Positions 1-8,763 of a stretch of DNA of 64,000 nucleotides are shown piece by piece. Made by a program: the position numbers and the translations under genes. Source of the stretch: Vibrio sp. 05-20-BW147 (GTDB lineage: Bacteria > Pseudomonadota > Gammaproteobacteria > Enterobacterales > Vibrionaceae); NCBI RefSeq assembly GCF_013369385.1, contig NZ_SZTO01000006.1:124001-188000 (forward strand), read 5' to 3'. The first letter of the stretch is position 1; each line of letters begins with the position of its first letter. The notes beneath the pieces are model-generated. The model saw only the letters and a list, made by a program, of their open reading frames with translations, was not told the origin of the DNA and did not search any database.

Positions 1-1851
1 CTTAGCGCCAGCGTCTGCTGAGCCTTGTTGTGCTTGAGCTTGTTGCTGAGCGATTTCCATTAGCTTTTGAGCTGCTGCCATTAGCGCTTGGATTTTCGCT
101 TCGATCGCTTCTTTGTCTTCGCCTTTACGAGCTTCTTCAAGTTCGCTGATTGCTGTTTCGATCTTCGCTTTCTCATCTGCTGGTAGCGCTTCGCCCGCTT
201 CTTCTACTTGCTTGCGTGTACCGTGGATGATTTGGTCAGCTTGGTTACGTGCAGTTGCTAACTCTTCGAACTTTTTGTCCGCTTCTTTGTTTGCTTCTGC
301 TTCTTGTACCATTTTTTCGATCTCAGCGTCGCTTAGACCACCAGATGCTTGGATAGTGATCTTCTGCTCTTTACCCGTCTGCTTATCTTTCGCAGATACG
401 TGTAGGATACCGTCCGCATCAAGGTCGAAAATGACTTCGATCTGTGGCATGCCACGTGGTGCAGGGTTAATACCTTCAAGGTTGAACTGACCTAGCGACT
501 TGTTGTACATCGCTTGTTTACGCTCACCTTGTAGCACGTGAATCGTTACCGCACTCTGGTTGTCTTCCGCCGTTGAGAACACTTGGTTCGCTTTGGTTGG
601 GATAGTGGTGTTCTTCTCAACCAATTTCGTCATTACACCACCCATAGTCTCGATACCTAGAGACAGTGGCGTTACGTCTAGTAGCAGAACGTCTTTCACA
701 TCACCCGCAAGTACACCACCTTGAACAGCTGCGCCTACCGCTACTGCTTCATCTGGGTTTACGTCACGACGAGGCTCTTTACCAAAGAACTCTGTTACTT
801 TCGCTTGAACCATAGGCATACGAGTCTGACCACCTACTAGGATAACGTCAGTGATGTCACCTACAGAAAGATCTGCATCCGCAAGCGCAACTTTTAGTGG
901 CTCAAGTGAACGTTGAACTAGGTCTTCAACCAGTGATTCTAGCTTCGCACGTGTCACTTTGATGTTCATGTGCTTAGGACCGGTTGCATCTGCCGTGATG
1001 TATGGCAGGTTTACGTCAGTCTGGTTAGTAGAAGACAGTTCGATCTTCGCTTTTTCTGCTGCTTCTTTAACGCGCTGCATCGCTAGAGGATCTTTCTTCA
1101 GATCCAGACCTTGGTCTTTCTTGAATTCTGCTACTAGGTAGTTGATTAGACGGTTGTCAAAATCTTCACCACCAAGGTGAGTATCACCGTTAGTTGCTAG
1201 TACTTCGAAGGTTTTCTCGCCTTCAACTTCATCGATTTCGATGATAGAGATATCGAATGTACCGCCACCTAGGTCGTATACTGCGATAGTGCGATCACCG
1301 CCTTGCTTGTCTAGGCCGTAAGCTAGCGCTGCCGCAGTTGGCTCGTTGATAATACGCTTAACTTCTAGGCCCGCGATACGGCCAGCATCTTTTGTTGCTT
1401 GGCGCTGAGCATCGTTAAAGTATGCAGGAACGGTAATTACTGCACCTGTTACTGCTTCACCTAGGAAGTCTTCTGCTGTTTTCTTCATTTTCTTAAGAAC
1501 TTCAGCAGAAACCTGAGGTGCAGCCATTTTCTGGCCTTTCGCTTCAACCCAAGCATCACCGTTATCCGCCTTCACAATTTTGTATGGCATGATTTCGATG
1601 TCGCGTTGAACTTCTTCATCTTCAAAACGACGACCAATCAAACGCTTGATTGCAAATAGCGTGTTTTCTGGGTTTGTTACCGCTTGACGTTTTGCAGGTT
1701 GACCAACAAGAGTCTCACCATCGGTATAAGCGATAACTGAAGGAGTTGTGCGCTCACCCTCCGCATTTTCGATTACACGTGGTTTGTCGCCGTCTAGTAC
1801 AGCAACACAAGAGTTAGTAGTACCTAAGTCAATACCAATGATTTTACCCAT
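1..1851 (-). CDS. dnaK: Molecular chaperone DnaK (Hsp70), 3' end outside window
   Basis: ATP-dependent Hsp70 chaperone working in the cytoplasm with DnaJ and GrpE. The reading frame is open from the ATG at 1851 to the window edge, giving 617 codons; DnaK is usually about 638 residues, so only some 20 C-terminal residues are missing. The N-terminus reads [14 protein letters not shown], the phosphate-binding loop of the actin-like ATPase fold. The visible C-terminus is the Gln/Ala-rich tail (..[10 protein letters not shown]..) typical of DnaK. GGAG lies just upstream of the ATG. In many enterobacteria and vibrios grpE precedes dnaK closely, but here grpE is about 6 kb away and dnaK has its own heat-shock promoters. 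A second Hsp70 in the window, hscA, is clearly distinct. Identification is secure. Confidence 0.97.
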   Translation of the reverse strand, partial: MGKIIGIDLGTTNSCVAVLDGDKPRVIENAEGERTTPSVIAYTDGETLVGQPAKRQAVTNPENTLFAIKRLIGRRFEDEEVQRDIEIMPYKIVKADNGDAWVEAKGQKMAAPQVSAEVLKKMKKTAEDFLGEAVTGAVITVPAYFNDAQRQATKDAGRIAGLEVKRIINEPTAAALAYGLDKQGGDRTIAVYDLGGGTFDISIIEIDEVEGEKTFEVLATNGDTHLGGEDFDNRLINYLVAEFKKDQGLDLKKDPLAMQRVKEAAEKAKIELSSTNQTDVNLPYITADATGPKHMNIKVTRAKLESLVEDLVQRSLEPLKVALADADLSVGDITDVILVGGQTRMPMVQAKVTEFFGKEPRRDVNPDEAVAVGAAVQGGVLAGDVKDVLLLDVTPLSLGIETMGGVMTKLVEKNTTIPTKANQVFSTAEDNQSAVTIHVLQGERKQAMYNKSLGQFNLEGINPAPRGMPQIEVIFDLDADGILHVSAKDKQTGKEQKITIQASGGLSDAEIEKMVQEAEANKEADKKFEELATARNQADQIIHGTRKQVEEAGEALPADEKAKIETAISELEEARKGEDKEAIEAKIQALMAAAQKLMEIAQQQAQAQQGSADAGAK

Positions 1852-1896
1852 CTGGCTATCTCCAAATAAATTCTATTTTCTTTTGCTTTATCCCCT

Positions 1897-1924
1897 ATAT
1901 GGGGATCGACAATGGGGATTCAAC
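1897..1924 (-). promoter_or_regulatory. Proximal sigma-32 (heat-shock) promoter of dnaK
   Basis: Read on the minus strand, GTTGAAT (1924-1918), a 13-base spacer and CCCCATAT (1904-1897) closely fit the sigma-32 consensus CTTGAAA / CCCCATNT. It would give a leader of roughly 40 bases before the dnaK ATG. Assigned by pattern only. Confidence 0.8.
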
Positions 1925-1971
1925 CCTTACTCACAAAACCAAAATAAGTTGTGTGTTTCACTTATGCCTCA

Positions 1972-2000
1972 TAAATAGGGGCGTCAAAAACCTTTTCAAG
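1972..2000 (-). promoter_or_regulatory. Distal sigma-32 promoter of dnaK
   Basis: Minus-strand CTTGAAA (2000-1994), a 12-base spacer and CCCCTATTTA (1981-1972). The -35 element is a perfect consensus match; the -10 element is weaker (CCCCTATT against CCCCATNT). With the proximal promoter it makes a tandem arrangement. Confidence 0.65.
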
Positions 2001-2091
2001 GGGCAACAAGAAAAAAAGTGATATTTTTTTATTGGATTCGAGTCATCAGATGGCGGAGTCAATATCCGCTCCGCACAATTGAAAGGATAAT

Positions 2092-2877
2092 TTAAGACGA
2101 GAGAGGACGAGACTCTGCGCGTTGAAAATATAAACTCGCTAGCTTAACCATCACGCCAACGGCGCCGACACCTGCCATGGTCAGCACAATACTGGGCCCG
2201 ACCGGATAATCTCCCCACAATGACATCAAAAAGCCGGCGCTCCCACCAACAATACCCAAGCTTATCGCTGCCCACCAATAGAGCGAAGTTCGGAAGAGCA
2301 AGGCAAACAAAGCGGGCAAAATGAGTGCCGCAAATTCAAGATACACCCCTAGGTTGATCACCAAAGGCGGAACCGCCAAAGCGAACAGCAGATAGAATTT
2401 TGCGCCCTCCAACCAATGACAACGCAGCCATTGCACCCAAATTAAACTGAGCGTCACCATCAAAACCAAACCAACATCAGTGATGCCTGTCCAAAGCAGA
2501 CGCCCACCCAACAGTGAATCAATCAACTCTTTACCATGTGCTTGAACGCTCACCACATTGATGGAAACACTCGCAGCAATGACATACAGCATACCAATCA
2601 TGGCTTCCAAATACGGCGTCGCTCGATGCTCTAAATAGCTGAGTAACCCAGCCACTGGTAAAGTCAATAAATACGAAGCCAGTACTTTACTCAGCAAACT
2701 GGCTTCAAACCCCGCATAGAGCTCTACGATGATCATCGCCAGTGCCGAGATTTGTGCCATGGCCAAATCAATAAAGACCACCCCACGGCGTAACACTTGC
2801 CTTCCTAAAATGATGTTACTCACCAAAGCCAGCAACCCAATGGCCGCTGGCATCATCAACCACATGTGCGCACTCAT
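2092..2877 (-). CDS. Metal (zinc) ABC transporter permease, AztB/ZnuB-like
   Basis: Integral inner-membrane permease of the ABC-3 metal family, 261 residues with about eight hydrophobic segments. Characteristic stretches are GVVFIDLAMAQISALAM near residue 33 and EFAALILPALFALL near residue 182. It overlaps the stop of the substrate-binding gene by four bases (ATGA), so the two are translationally coupled. Sequence type and the neighbouring AztD-like gene favour zinc as substrate. No ATP-binding subunit is encoded next to it: the gene ends only 240 bases before the dnaK start, so an ATPase must be supplied from elsewhere or the system is incomplete. Manganese or iron transport cannot be excluded from sequence alone, but the Zur box upstream argues for zinc. 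Confidence 0.85.
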   Translation of the reverse strand: MSAHMWLMMPAAIGLLALVSNIILGRQVLRRGVVFIDLAMAQISALAMIIVELYAGFEASLLSKVLASYLLTLPVAGLLSYLEHRATPYLEAMIGMLYVIAASVSINVVSVQAHGKELIDSLLGGRLLWTGITDVGLVLMVTLSLIWVQWLRCHWLEGAKFYLLFALAVPPLVINLGVYLEFAALILPALFALLFRTSLYWWAAISLGIVGGSAGFLMSLWGDYPVGPSIVLTMAGVGAVGVMVKLASLYFQRAESRPLSS

Positions 2878-3773
2878 GGCACACTTCTCAACTGAAGCAG
2901 TTGCGCAATGCTGTCATCAATCAGCGCAATCAAATCACTGGCCTGCTCTCTTCCTCCAACACTTTGAGCCAACTGCACAATCGGCAACTGGCTTCGCTGG
3001 GCCAGCCAGTTGGCCGCATCCACAGGTTGATGGCTGGAGTAGACGATACCACTCACTTGGCTCAAATCGAGCTGATTCAACTTTTGCAGATGCGCCATCG
3101 TCGGTGGCAGTCCGGGCTTTGGTTCAAGATCCGCCACTTGTTCTATTCCCAACCAAGCATAAAGGTAGCGATAGGTCTGGTGGTAACCCACCACTTGCAT
3201 ACCTCGTAATGATCTTGCTTGCTCACGCCAAACGGATAAACGTTTTTGCCACGCATGACGAAACTTTACCCCCATCCCTTTATATAGGGACTGATTGTCT
3301 GGATCGATAAGCGTAAGCCTATCCGCTAACGCGCGAGACACCGCTGGCATATCGGCCAGTGCAAATTGGACGTGAGGATTACCGTGTGCGTGGACATCGC
3401 CCATAGAACGATCAAGCAGCTCATGTTTATCCAACATTTGCACATAGTCACTGACCCAAAACAACCCCGTTTGCCCGTTTTGTACTTTCGGGTTGCGGCT
3501 TTGTCTTTGCAGTTCAGGTAGCCAACCGATCTCCAGCTCAGCACCAGAGCAGACGACCAGATCTGCACGGCGCATTTGTGCAATCAGTGATGGCCTAGCT
3601 TGAACATAGTGCGGATCTTGCATCGCCGTGGTTGCAGAGTAAATCCGTGCATCAGGCGCGTGCTGGCGAACTAAATCGGCCCAATCCGGCTGGCAGACAA
3701 AGACATTCAGCCCAGCGATGCTCGGCATGCTCAAAAGTAACAGCGACAAACAAACACTAAAACGCATGAGCAT
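2874..3773 (-). CDS. Periplasmic zinc-binding protein of ABC transporter, AztC/ZnuA-like
   Basis: Cluster A-I metal solute-binding protein (TroA fold), 299 residues with a signal peptide ending near residue 20 (MPSIAG). Probable metal ligands are His55 in DPHYVQARPS, His residues 128, 130 and 134 in GDVHAHGNPH, and His198 in GYHQTYRY. It lacks the long His-rich loop of ZnuA, as AztC proteins do. The ATG at 3773 is preferred because GGAG lies at a good distance; a longer frame from 3785 is possible. The start overlaps the end of the outer-membrane gene and the stop overlaps the permease start, giving a tight three-gene operon. Role: captures zinc in the periplasm and passes it to the permease. 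Confidence 0.85.
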   Translation of the reverse strand: MLMRFSVCLSLLLLSMPSIAGLNVFVCQPDWADLVRQHAPDARIYSATTAMQDPHYVQARPSLIAQMRRADLVVCSGAELEIGWLPELQRQSRNPKVQNGQTGLFWVSDYVQMLDKHELLDRSMGDVHAHGNPHVQFALADMPAVSRALADRLTLIDPDNQSLYKGMGVKFRHAWQKRLSVWREQARSLRGMQVVGYHQTYRYLYAWLGIEQVADLEPKPGLPPTMAHLQKLNQLDLSQVSGIVYSSHQPVDAANWLAQRSQLPIVQLAQSVGGREQASDLIALIDDSIAQLLQLRSVP

Positions 3774-4935
3774 GGTGCGCTCCAAATGACATCACGTATT
3801 GCAGGCTAAATAAGGTCTCATCACCATCAACGTTTTCTTCATAGGTCACCTGACCACGAATGCGACCAAAATGGGAAGCATGCCAATCCAGCGCGACATC
3901 CCACTCTTTCAGATCGCCACGAGAAAACTCGCCATGCAAGTGATCACCATGAGCATGCACATCTCCTTCCACAGTTCGCACTTCCCCATAACGTGTACTC
4001 ATGGTCCAACTCGGACGGAATTGATAAGCAAGCTCCGCATACCAACCTTGTGCAGCTTGTTCCGCTCCAGGCACACTCGCCATTGACGGATCAAATCGAT
4101 TGTCTAAATACCAAAATTCACTGCTGGCTCTCACATTGGTTTGACGATAGTTACCTTCCGGTGCCCATTTCCAAGTGAAATCCGTACCGTATAAATTACG
4201 CCCGGTTATCGCGGGCCCATGCGAATGGCCAGCGTGATCATGATGATGGTCATGCGCACTGTGATCCGATGACTCGGAATGAATAAACTGACGACCATTG
4301 GTATTGTAAAGTGCACTCACTCCCCAGCGCCAACTGTGCTCCACACCTAAATCTGCGCCAATTTGCACGTTCGCGGTATACACACCAACATTCACCGGAT
4401 CGCTATACCCTGCATCCAAAGGTTTTCCACTTAATGCTTCGATGCTCGTCTGTAGATAAAAATCGGTCGGCGCTAGCCAACTCATTTGAACGCCATCATC
4501 AAAATAGTGACCCCCAAGAAATGCACGATAAACAGCAGGACGTTCGATAAACGCGTCTTCATGCATGTGTTTATTGTTTAGATAACCAATGTGAGAGAGC
4601 AATCTCCCTGCTTTCACTTTGGCCCCCAGCGGTAAACTGAGCGTTTCTATCCAGGCCTCTTCGAGTTCAAGCTCAGTTTCTCCCCCATGGCTCGCCAGTA
4701 CCGTAACGAGCTGACCTTTGAAGTGATGATCAATGTTACTGCTTAGTACAAGCTCAGAATGACCAAGCGAAAATCCCTTGTCACGGCTTCCCCAATGGCG
4801 AGATTCATTTTGATAACTGCCATCCAGAACGACGCCAATATCAATATTTGCGTTTACCGCTGAACTACTGATGAGCATGGCACCACACAAAAACAACCTA
4901 CTCTTCTTTACTGCTGGGACTCTCACGACATCCAT
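3757..4935 (-). CDS. Outer-membrane beta-barrel protein with His-rich loop, zinc-linked
   Basis: About 392 residues: an N-terminal signal peptide ending at SSAVNA, then alternating polar/hydrophobic strands and a C-terminus ending in the aromatic HHAHAF, as in porin-like outer-membrane barrels. It is too short for a TonB-dependent receptor. Residues 219-239 contain nine histidines (HSAHDHHHDHAGHSHG core), most likely a surface or periplasmic metal-binding loop; another His group is GDVHAHGDHLHG near residue 325. It is the first gene of the zinc operon and faces the Zur box. Inferred role: zinc entry or capture at the outer membrane. The ATG at 4935 abuts the Shine-Dalgarno CGGAG directly, so the GTG at 4926, nine bases beyond it, may be the real start. 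The specific family was not recognised. Confidence 0.75.
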   Translation of the reverse strand: MDVVRVPAVKKSRLFLCGAMLISSSAVNANIDIGVVLDGSYQNESRHWGSRDKGFSLGHSELVLSSNIDHHFKGQLVTVLASHGGETELELEEAWIETLSLPLGAKVKAGRLLSHIGYLNNKHMHEDAFIERPAVYRAFLGGHYFDDGVQMSWLAPTDFYLQTSIEALSGKPLDAGYSDPVNVGVYTANVQIGADLGVEHSWRWGVSALYNTNGRQFIHSESSDHSAHDHHHDHAGHSHGPAITGRNLYGTDFTWKWAPEGNYRQTNVRASSEFWYLDNRFDPSMASVPGAEQAAQGWYAELAYQFRPSWTMSTRYGEVRTVEGDVHAHGDHLHGEFSRGDLKEWDVALDWHASHFGRIRGQVTYEENVDGDETLFSLQYVMSFGAHHAHAF

Positions 4936-4980
4936 CTCCGATTAATTAATGATAATACGTCTCAAAACTATTGAATGAAA

Positions 4981-5003
4981 TAAATGTTATGTTATAACAT
5001 TTC
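4981..5003. promoter_or_regulatory. Zur box between divergent zinc genes
   Basis: A 23-base imperfect palindrome with arms TAAATGTTAT and TATAACATTTC. It agrees with the enterobacterial Zur consensus (GAAATGTTATA-N-TATAACATTTC) at all but two defined positions. It lies between the outer-membrane gene (start 4935) and the AztD-like gene (start 5076), so zinc-loaded Zur would repress both directions. Confidence 0.85.
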
Positions 5004-5075
5004 AAAAATCAATCAGACCTACCTCAATTAATCTCGTAGGTTTATTCCATCGCTCAAATGAAAGGACATCTTTAA

Positions 5076-6362
5076 ATGCAACCCCTGTTGACCACCAAAG
5101 GCAAATACACCGCACTCTCTCTGGCTGTCATACTGACACTCAGTGGCTGTAGTGAAGGCGAGAACAAAGCAGACCATCACAATCATCAAGATTCAGAACA
5201 TTCGCCATCCGCCATGAGCCGTTTGGTCGTCACAGAGCAAGGCAGCACGAACCTCTACGTTCTTGAAGGCAAAAATTGGGCACCCTTGGAACAGTTTAAT
5301 TTACAAAATACGCCATCAGGCCTGAAAACCAGCCCAGATGGGCGTTACGCGTTGGCCTTGCAACGCAATCAAAACCTCGTGGAAATTCTCGATTCTGGTA
5401 TTGAAGCAGAAGCGCATGGCGATCATTTCCATTTACACGTAGAGCGTCCGCAATTACTCACGACCCAGTATCAGGGCATCAAACCAACGCATTACGACCT
5501 TAGTGACGACGCTGCGGCGCTCTTTTTTGATGGCGACAGCAACAGCGGAGAAAACGCAGAGTTCCGAGTACTGAATGATGCCAGCATCGCTAATGGCACA
5601 GCCCTAGCTCATTACACCTTTAGTTATGCCGTGCACGGCACCGCGCAACTGCTTGGGGAACATGCTTTTACCGGCATTGTCGACAATGCGGCCAATCCCG
5701 CTTTGCCAAACAAAGTCGTGGCTCTTGAGCGGCACGGTGACCATTTTCACGAATTAAGCACCTCACCCGATGCGTGCCCAGCGCTTCACGGCAGTGCGCA
5801 ATCCAAAACACAAGTGGCTTTTGCGTGTAGTGATGGCGTGATCGTTGTTGAGACACCAAGTACCACCCCGCAATTCACCAAACTCACCAATCCGGCAGGT
5901 TTAGACACAGGATCTCGATTTGGCACTGTGGTGGGTTTTGATGCTGCGGATAAACTGTTGTTTCTCACTCGTCAGGCTCAAGCCTTTTATCTCGCCCAAG
6001 GGGAGCTGAAAGAGGTCAATTGGAAATCTTCTCCGGAGGAAGGCGCACTAGCTCATTATGCCGCTAACGATGCCTTGATTGTGGTGAGCTCCAACGGCAC
6101 ATTGAAAGTGTTTAATGCCGCGGCGAATTTCATTCAAAGCCACAATATAACTTTATGGGAAACGCCACCAGCATTAGCGGAAGGACAAAAAATTCAGTTA
6201 ACGGAAGACAAACGTACAGGTCATCTTATTGTGAGCGATCCTGCCAATAACCAACTGCTAGAAATCGACCTTGTCAAAGAAGAGGTCCGTCAACATCCGC
6301 TTGGTTTTGTTCCTCACTTACTCACTTGGGTAGGGACCGTAGAACAAGAACACCAGCATTGA
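5076..6362 (+). CDS. AztD-like zinc metallochaperone, predicted lipoprotein
   Basis: 428 residues. The N-terminus is a lipoprotein signal with lipobox LSGC (Cys25), followed by a His cluster at residues 34-42 (HHNHQDSEH). Two copies of the motif HGDHFH occur at residues 114-119 and 220-225. The rest has repeated short beta-strand blades (for example SPDGRYALAL, TGHLIVSDPANNQLLEID) like a beta-propeller. This combination fits AztD, the periplasmic chaperone that delivers zinc to the binding protein AztC. It is transcribed divergently from the aztC/aztB-like operon across the Zur box. AAAGGA precedes the ATG at a good distance. The lipid anchor is a deviation from soluble AztD. Metal and partner are inferred from family and context. 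Confidence 0.8.
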   Translation: MQPLLTTKGKYTALSLAVILTLSGCSEGENKADHHNHQDSEHSPSAMSRLVVTEQGSTNLYVLEGKNWAPLEQFNLQNTPSGLKTSPDGRYALALQRNQNLVEILDSGIEAEAHGDHFHLHVERPQLLTTQYQGIKPTHYDLSDDAAALFFDGDSNSGENAEFRVLNDASIANGTALAHYTFSYAVHGTAQLLGEHAFTGIVDNAANPALPNKVVALERHGDHFHELSTSPDACPALHGSAQSKTQVAFACSDGVIVVETPSTTPQFTKLTNPAGLDTGSRFGTVVGFDAADKLLFLTRQAQAFYLAQGELKEVNWKSSPEEGALAHYAANDALIVVSSNGTLKVFNAAANFIQSHNITLWETPPALAEGQKIQLTEDKRTGHLIVSDPANNQLLEIDLVKEEVRQHPLGFVPHLLTWVGTVEQEHQH

Positions 6363-6412
6363 CGCTTGATGTACTCAATGAGCAAAAGAGGGGGCATCAT
6401 TTCAAAGTACAA

Positions 6413-6440
6413 AAAAGCGAAGCCGCTAGGCTTCGCTTTT
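6413..6440. terminator. Bidirectional terminator, aztD-like gene and symporter
   Basis: Perfect inverted repeat AAAAGCGAAGCC / GGCTTCGCTTTT with a GCTA loop between two convergent genes; T-rich on both strands. Confidence 0.85.
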
Positions 6441-6460
6441 GTTTCGCAGAAAAAGTGTGC

Positions 6461-7741
6461 TTACGCATTCGCTGTGGTTGAAGGCGCTGTTTGCGCTTCG
6501 CCCGCTTCCACACCAATTTCCCCTTCAGATTTCGCAACGATGGTATTCACCGCGGTATCGCCTACTACGTTAGACGAAGTACAGAACATATCATTGATAC
6601 GGTCTACCGCGGCAATAATAGCAAGGCCTTCAGGTGGCAAACCAAGTTGATGAAGCAATACACCCACCATCACTACGCCGCCGCCAGGTACACCACCGGC
6701 ACCAATCGAAAGTAGAAGAATCGTCAAACCCAGTGTAAAGATGTCTGCCGTGTTAATTGGCTGGCCAAATGCGTTTGCCACAAACATGGTCGCCAACGCA
6801 ATGTAAATAGACACGCCTGACATGTTCATGGTCGCGCCCAGTGGCACACCAAAACCAGCCACAGACTTAGATACATTAAGCTTCTCAGTCAGGGTTCTCA
6901 TGGTCACGGGGATGGTTGCATTCGAGCTCGCGGTCGATAACGAGAACAAGATCTGCTCACGAGTTGCACGCAAAAATGCCTTGGGTGTGATCCCAGTAGT
7001 AATGCCCACCACCATTGGGTAGAAGAAGAAGATCCAAAACACCAGCATGGCCACAACTAACGCGACATAGCCCGCAACCGACATCAGCGTGTTGGCATCC
7101 AAAGTCGCTCCAAGTTGAATCATCAGAGCAAACACACCGTAAGGCGCAAGGCTCATCACAAGGCCAACCAGTTTCATCATGATCTCATTGGCCATTTTGA
7201 AAGTACGGATAGCAGGACCACCACGAGAATCCAGCGCTTGGATTGCCAAACCGGTCAAAATCGCCATAAAGATGATTTGCAGCATGTCACCATTGGCGAA
7301 AGCTTGCACTGGGTTGCTTGGCACAATGTTCACTACCAACGAAAAGATATCCGGTGTTTCCGTTGTGGTTAGTTTTACCGTTTCTGAAATGGTACCCGCA
7401 AGATGTGCATCCGCCCCTGGTTGGAAGATAAGACCAACCGTCAGCGCTGCCGCAATCGCAATAATGGTATTGATAATGTAAAGCGCAAAAGTTTTACCAC
7501 CAAGGCGACCAAACGCAGTAATGTCTTTTAGGTCAACAATGCCACACACAATCGAAACATAAACAAGTGGCACAACCAGCAGCTTGATTAGCGATACAAA
7601 CATACCACCAGCGCCCTCTGCGGCACCCAGCAAATAAGTATCAAAGATAGCAACGCCACTAAAGAGATACTGAATAGCAGTACCGATAAGTAGACCAGCA
7701 AACAAGCCTACAAAAATCTTACTTGAAAGTGATTTATCCAT
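6461..7741 (-). CDS. Dicarboxylate/amino acid:cation symporter (SLC1/DAACS family)
   Basis: Inner-membrane secondary transporter, 426 residues, eight transmembrane segments plus two hairpins expected for the family. The serine-rich first hairpin is visible as SLSTASSNATIPVTM, the TM7 unwound motif as GATMNMSGVSIYIAL (NMSGV where glutamate transporters have NMDGT), and the second hairpin/TM8 region as GAGGVPGGG and DRINDMFCTSSNVVGD. These proteins couple uptake of C4-dicarboxylates, glutamate, aspartate or small neutral amino acids to Na+ or H+. The altered NMDGT motif means the substrate should not be assumed to be glutamate. Stands alone between the zinc module and grpE, with its own terminator. 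Confidence 0.9.
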   Translation of the reverse strand: MDKSLSSKIFVGLFAGLLIGTAIQYLFSGVAIFDTYLLGAAEGAGGMFVSLIKLLVVPLVYVSIVCGIVDLKDITAFGRLGGKTFALYIINTIIAIAAALTVGLIFQPGADAHLAGTISETVKLTTTETPDIFSLVVNIVPSNPVQAFANGDMLQIIFMAILTGLAIQALDSRGGPAIRTFKMANEIMMKLVGLVMSLAPYGVFALMIQLGATLDANTLMSVAGYVALVVAMLVFWIFFFYPMVVGITTGITPKAFLRATREQILFSLSTASSNATIPVTMRTLTEKLNVSKSVAGFGVPLGATMNMSGVSIYIALATMFVANAFGQPINTADIFTLGLTILLLSIGAGGVPGGGVVMVGVLLHQLGLPPEGLAIIAAVDRINDMFCTSSNVVGDTAVNTIVAKSEGEIGVEAGEAQTAPSTTANA

Positions 7742-7973
7742 CCTTCACTCCAGAATGTTGTGTTTGTAATTTATGGTTTTGTAGTTAAAACCGCCTATAT
7801 TTCAGACGGAGTTCGCACATAATACACACCTGAGTTACAAAATGAAGCTTTTGTTTACAATAATGATACAAATTTCCAATCAGAAATTAATTTTCAGTTA
7901 AAGGAAAAGCAAAGAATAATCGACTAAATCAAAGGGTTGGTTTGCTAGGTGCGGGGGCTTAGGAGACATAAAA

Positions 7974-7993
7974 AGAGCGGCAAAAGCCGCTCT
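7974..7993 (-). terminator. Terminator of grpE
   Basis: AGAGCGGC / GCCGCTCT hairpin with an AAAA loop, followed on the minus strand by a short T-run. It closes grpE as a single-gene transcript. Confidence 0.8.
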
Positions 7994-8021
7994 GTGTGTT
8001 TGAATCGGTCTATCAGTTCGC

Positions 8022-8618
8022 TTATTTCGCAACCATAACCATCGCAGGACGAATCACTCGACCATTCAATTCGTAGCCTTTTTGCATCACGAACATCACG
8101 GTGTTTGACTCGTGATCTGGGCTTTCCTGAATCGACATCGCCTGATGCCATTCTGGGTTAAATGGCTGACCTTCAGGATTGATTTCTTTCAAACCAAACT
8201 TACTGACCACATCAACGAACGTTTTATGAGTCAATTCAACGCCTTCAAGCAGCGGTTTTACCGCTTCGCTTTCAGCGTCAGCCGCTTGAATCGCACGCTC
8301 TAGATTATCAATCACTGGCAGCAGTTCTTCAGCAAAGCGATTCAACGCATATTTACGCGCTTTATCAATTTCTTGCTCAGTACGGCGACGCATGTTTTCC
8401 ACTTCTGCTTTCGCACGTAGCACTGAATCTTGCTGCTCTTTCACACGCGCTTCGCTGGCCAATAAAGCGGCTTCCAGTTCAGCGATTTTCGCCGCTGATT
8501 CATCGGCCTCTTCGTTCCATTCGATATCAGCATCAGTGCCAACAGCTTCTACTTCTACTTCCGCAGCGTCTTGCTGTGTAAGCACTTCTTCGTTGATCTT
8601 GTTCTCTTCGTTGCTCAT
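8022..8618 (-). CDS. grpE: Nucleotide exchange factor GrpE
   Basis: Cytoplasmic dimeric exchange factor that releases ADP from DnaK. 198 residues from the ATG at 8618, chosen because CTGGAGATATC gives a good ribosome site; an upstream TTG at 8636 would add six residues and is less likely. An acidic N-terminal tail (NEENKINEE) leads into a long coiled coil (about residues 30-110, [27 protein letters not shown]) and the C-terminal beta domain with the conserved [18 protein letters not shown] ending ([18 protein letters not shown]). It is divergent from nadK, the usual arrangement, and is served by a strong heat-shock promoter. Unusually, dnaK does not follow directly. Confidence 0.97.
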   Translation of the reverse strand: MSNEENKINEEVLTQQDAAEVEVEAVGTDADIEWNEEADESAAKIAELEAALLASEARVKEQQDSVLRAKAEVENMRRRTEQEIDKARKYALNRFAEELLPVIDNLERAIQAADAESEAVKPLLEGVELTHKTFVDVVSKFGLKEINPEGQPFNPEWHQAMSIQESPDHESNTVMFVMQKGYELNGRVIRPAMVMVAK

Positions 8619-8714
8619 GATATCTCCAGAATTCAACTATTTGTCCTTAAAGCCCTTCACGTTTTATGGGCTTTATCTTCACAAAAATTCGCAAAGTTAG
8701 ATAACTTGCCATTA

Positions 8715-8742
8715 TTATGGGGATGATGAATCCCGATTCAAG
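8715..8742 (-). promoter_or_regulatory. Sigma-32 promoter of grpE
   Basis: Minus-strand CTTGAAT (8742-8736), 13-base spacer, CCCCATAA (8722-8715). This is a close match to CTTGAAA-N13-CCCCATNT, lying about 100 bases before the grpE ATG and overlapping the nadK promoter region. Confidence 0.85.
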
Positions 8743-8763
8743 CCTCTTTAGTGCGGAAAAGCT

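Noticed and set aside
2729..3310. 193-residue plus-strand frame over the permease/binding-protein junction
   Set aside because: Antisense to two well-supported overlapping genes; shadow of their codon bias.
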